Notes under the pieces: model-generated
Seen by the model: only the letters and a program-made list of their open reading frames with translations
Database searches by the model: none
What the model was told of the DNA's origin: nothing
Assembly: GCA_013298695.1 (NCBI GenBank)
Contig: JAAFIS010000002.1
Span: 278,935 to 342,934, forward strand
DNA length: 64,000 nt
DNA from: Betaproteobacteria bacterium
GTDB taxonomy: Bacteria; Pseudomonadota; Gammaproteobacteria; Burkholderiales; Casimicrobiaceae
Direction: 5' to 3'
Shown: one piece after another, positions 63,356 through 64,000 of the stretch
Position numbering within the stretch: the stretch's first letter is position 1
Layout: each line of letters begins with the position of its first letter
Translations under genes and position numbers: made by a program

Positions 63356-64000
63356 TTATTCAGGTAACTCGACTTGAGGCATCCGCGCCACAATAATGCC
63401 GATTTTTTTTCGTAAGCCGGGCGCGTTACCGTTGCGCTCATAAAACCGCGGGTTTGGTGCCATTGCAGCGAGCCTCGCGGCTTGCTCAACACTTAACTGC
63501 GACGCGCCCACACCGAAATAGCGCCGCGCGGCAGCTTCTGCGCCGAACACCCCGTTGCCCCATTCGATTACGTTGAGATAGAGCTCAAGAATGCGCTCTT
63601 TATCGAGCGTGTATTCGAGCATCAGCGTAATGATTGCTTCTTGCCCCTTGCGCAGATACGACTTTTCAGGCGACAGAAACAAGTTTTTCGCGAGCTGCTG
63701 CGTAATTGTCGAGCCGCCGGCAACGAACTTTCCGCGTTGCTTGTTTTTTTCCATCGCGAGTTCGATACCCTCCCAATCGAAGCCCTCGTGGTCGACGAAT
63801 TTGGAGTCCTCTGCCGCAATCATCGCTCGCTTTAAGTTACGCGATATTTTTTCGTAGTCCACCCATTGATATTTGAGCGTTGCATTCGGCGCTTTTTCAT
63901 GAAGTTCCCCGAGGCGATACGACATAAACGCAGTGCGATCAGGGGGATGGTTGGCAAACCAGAGGACGAACGCGAAAAAGTAACACTGTGCTGCGACGAA
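63356..64000 (-). CDS. mtgA: Monofunctional peptidoglycan glycosyltransferase, N-terminus cut by window edge
   Basis: 214 codons are visible. The reading frame continues to the edge (Phe-Val-Ala-Ala-Gln-Cys-Tyr-Phe-Phe-Ala... before RTAFMSYRLGE), so the ATG at 63925 is internal, and the upstream part is the family membrane anchor. The glycosyltransferase-51 motifs are RAMIAAEDSKFVDHEGFDWEGI (catalytic glutamate), GGSTITQQLAKNLFL, RKGQEAIITLMLEYTLDKERILELYLNVIEWG and GAEAAARRYFG. It polymerises lipid II glycan strands without a transpeptidase domain. Confidence 0.94.
   Translation of the reverse strand, partial: FVAAQCYFFAFVLWFANHPPDRTAFMSYRLGELHEKAPNATLKYQWVDYEKISRNLKRAMIAAEDSKFVDHEGFDWEGIELAMEKNKQRGKFVAGGSTITQQLAKNLFLSPEKSYLRKGQEAIITLMLEYTLDKERILELYLNVIEWGNGVFGAEAAARRYFGVGASQLSVEQAARLAAMAPNPRFYERNGNAPGLRKKIGIIVARMPQVELPE

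Overview
The window looks like a piece of a betaproteobacterial (Burkholderiales-type) chromosome. The neighbourhoods that suggest this are carA ... carB-greA, fur divergent from bamE-dapB, murJ divergent from rpsT followed by a DUF3579 gene and argF, pcm-rhodanese-tolC, and an RpoD with a very long Lys/Ala-rich N-terminus next to a CAU tRNA. Coding density is high, no phage or complete insertion sequence was seen, and both edges cut genes (an amino-acid permease on the left, mtgA on the right).

Layout. 1-5 kb: the end of an aapM/aapP-type amino-acid importer, a DUF3297 gene, and a complete gltIJKL glutamate/aspartate importer. 5.7-8.3 kb: an orphan TRAP binding protein, a BON-like secreted protein and an AcuI-type reductase. 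8.4-11.7 kb: a selenoneine cluster, senC-senB on the minus strand and senA divergent. 11.8-17.3 kb: a 14-repeat RCC1 secreted protein and a proton-pumping pyrophosphatase carrying an OmpA-like tail. 18-24 kb: carA, a histidine phosphatase, carB, greA. 24-25.8 kb: an ECF sigma factor with an NrsF-type anti-sigma, divergent from a small secreted protein. 25.8-31.7 kb: a PhnD-like protein, dapB, bamE, fur, a second small secreted protein, murJ, rpsT, DUF3579. 32-36.3 kb: argF, a pseudouridine synthase, a Uma2 nuclease, a flavin reductase and a DUF4034-like protein. 36.3-41.6 kb: a periplasmic molybdenum hydroxylase pair, an AmpG-like transporter and a TraB/GumN protein. 41.6-48.5 kb: tolC, rhodanese, pcm and an RND pump. 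49-54 kb: rpoD, tRNA with a duplicated 3' half, and a phosphodiesterase. 53.8-64 kb: metC, glutathione peroxidase, two oligopeptide-type binding proteins, a MarR/thioesterase pair, a fatty-acid hydroxylase, mgtE and mtgA.

Three things stand out. (1) The selenoneine genes are split and divergent with overlapping 5' ends. (2) The ECF sigma operon and two small secreted proteins that share an AQ(W/Y)AGQYxTDxP motif have matching promoter-like sequences (TGTAAC, 16-17 bp, CGAAT/CGTAT), suggesting a small regulon. (3) A family of about 88-bp intergenic elements, each made of two AT-cored palindromes (consensus CGCCCAATTTAATTGGGCG) at a near-constant 67-bp spacing, occurs at least eight times, and a look-alike lies inside senA. 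All calls were made by reading the sequence; no database search was run.
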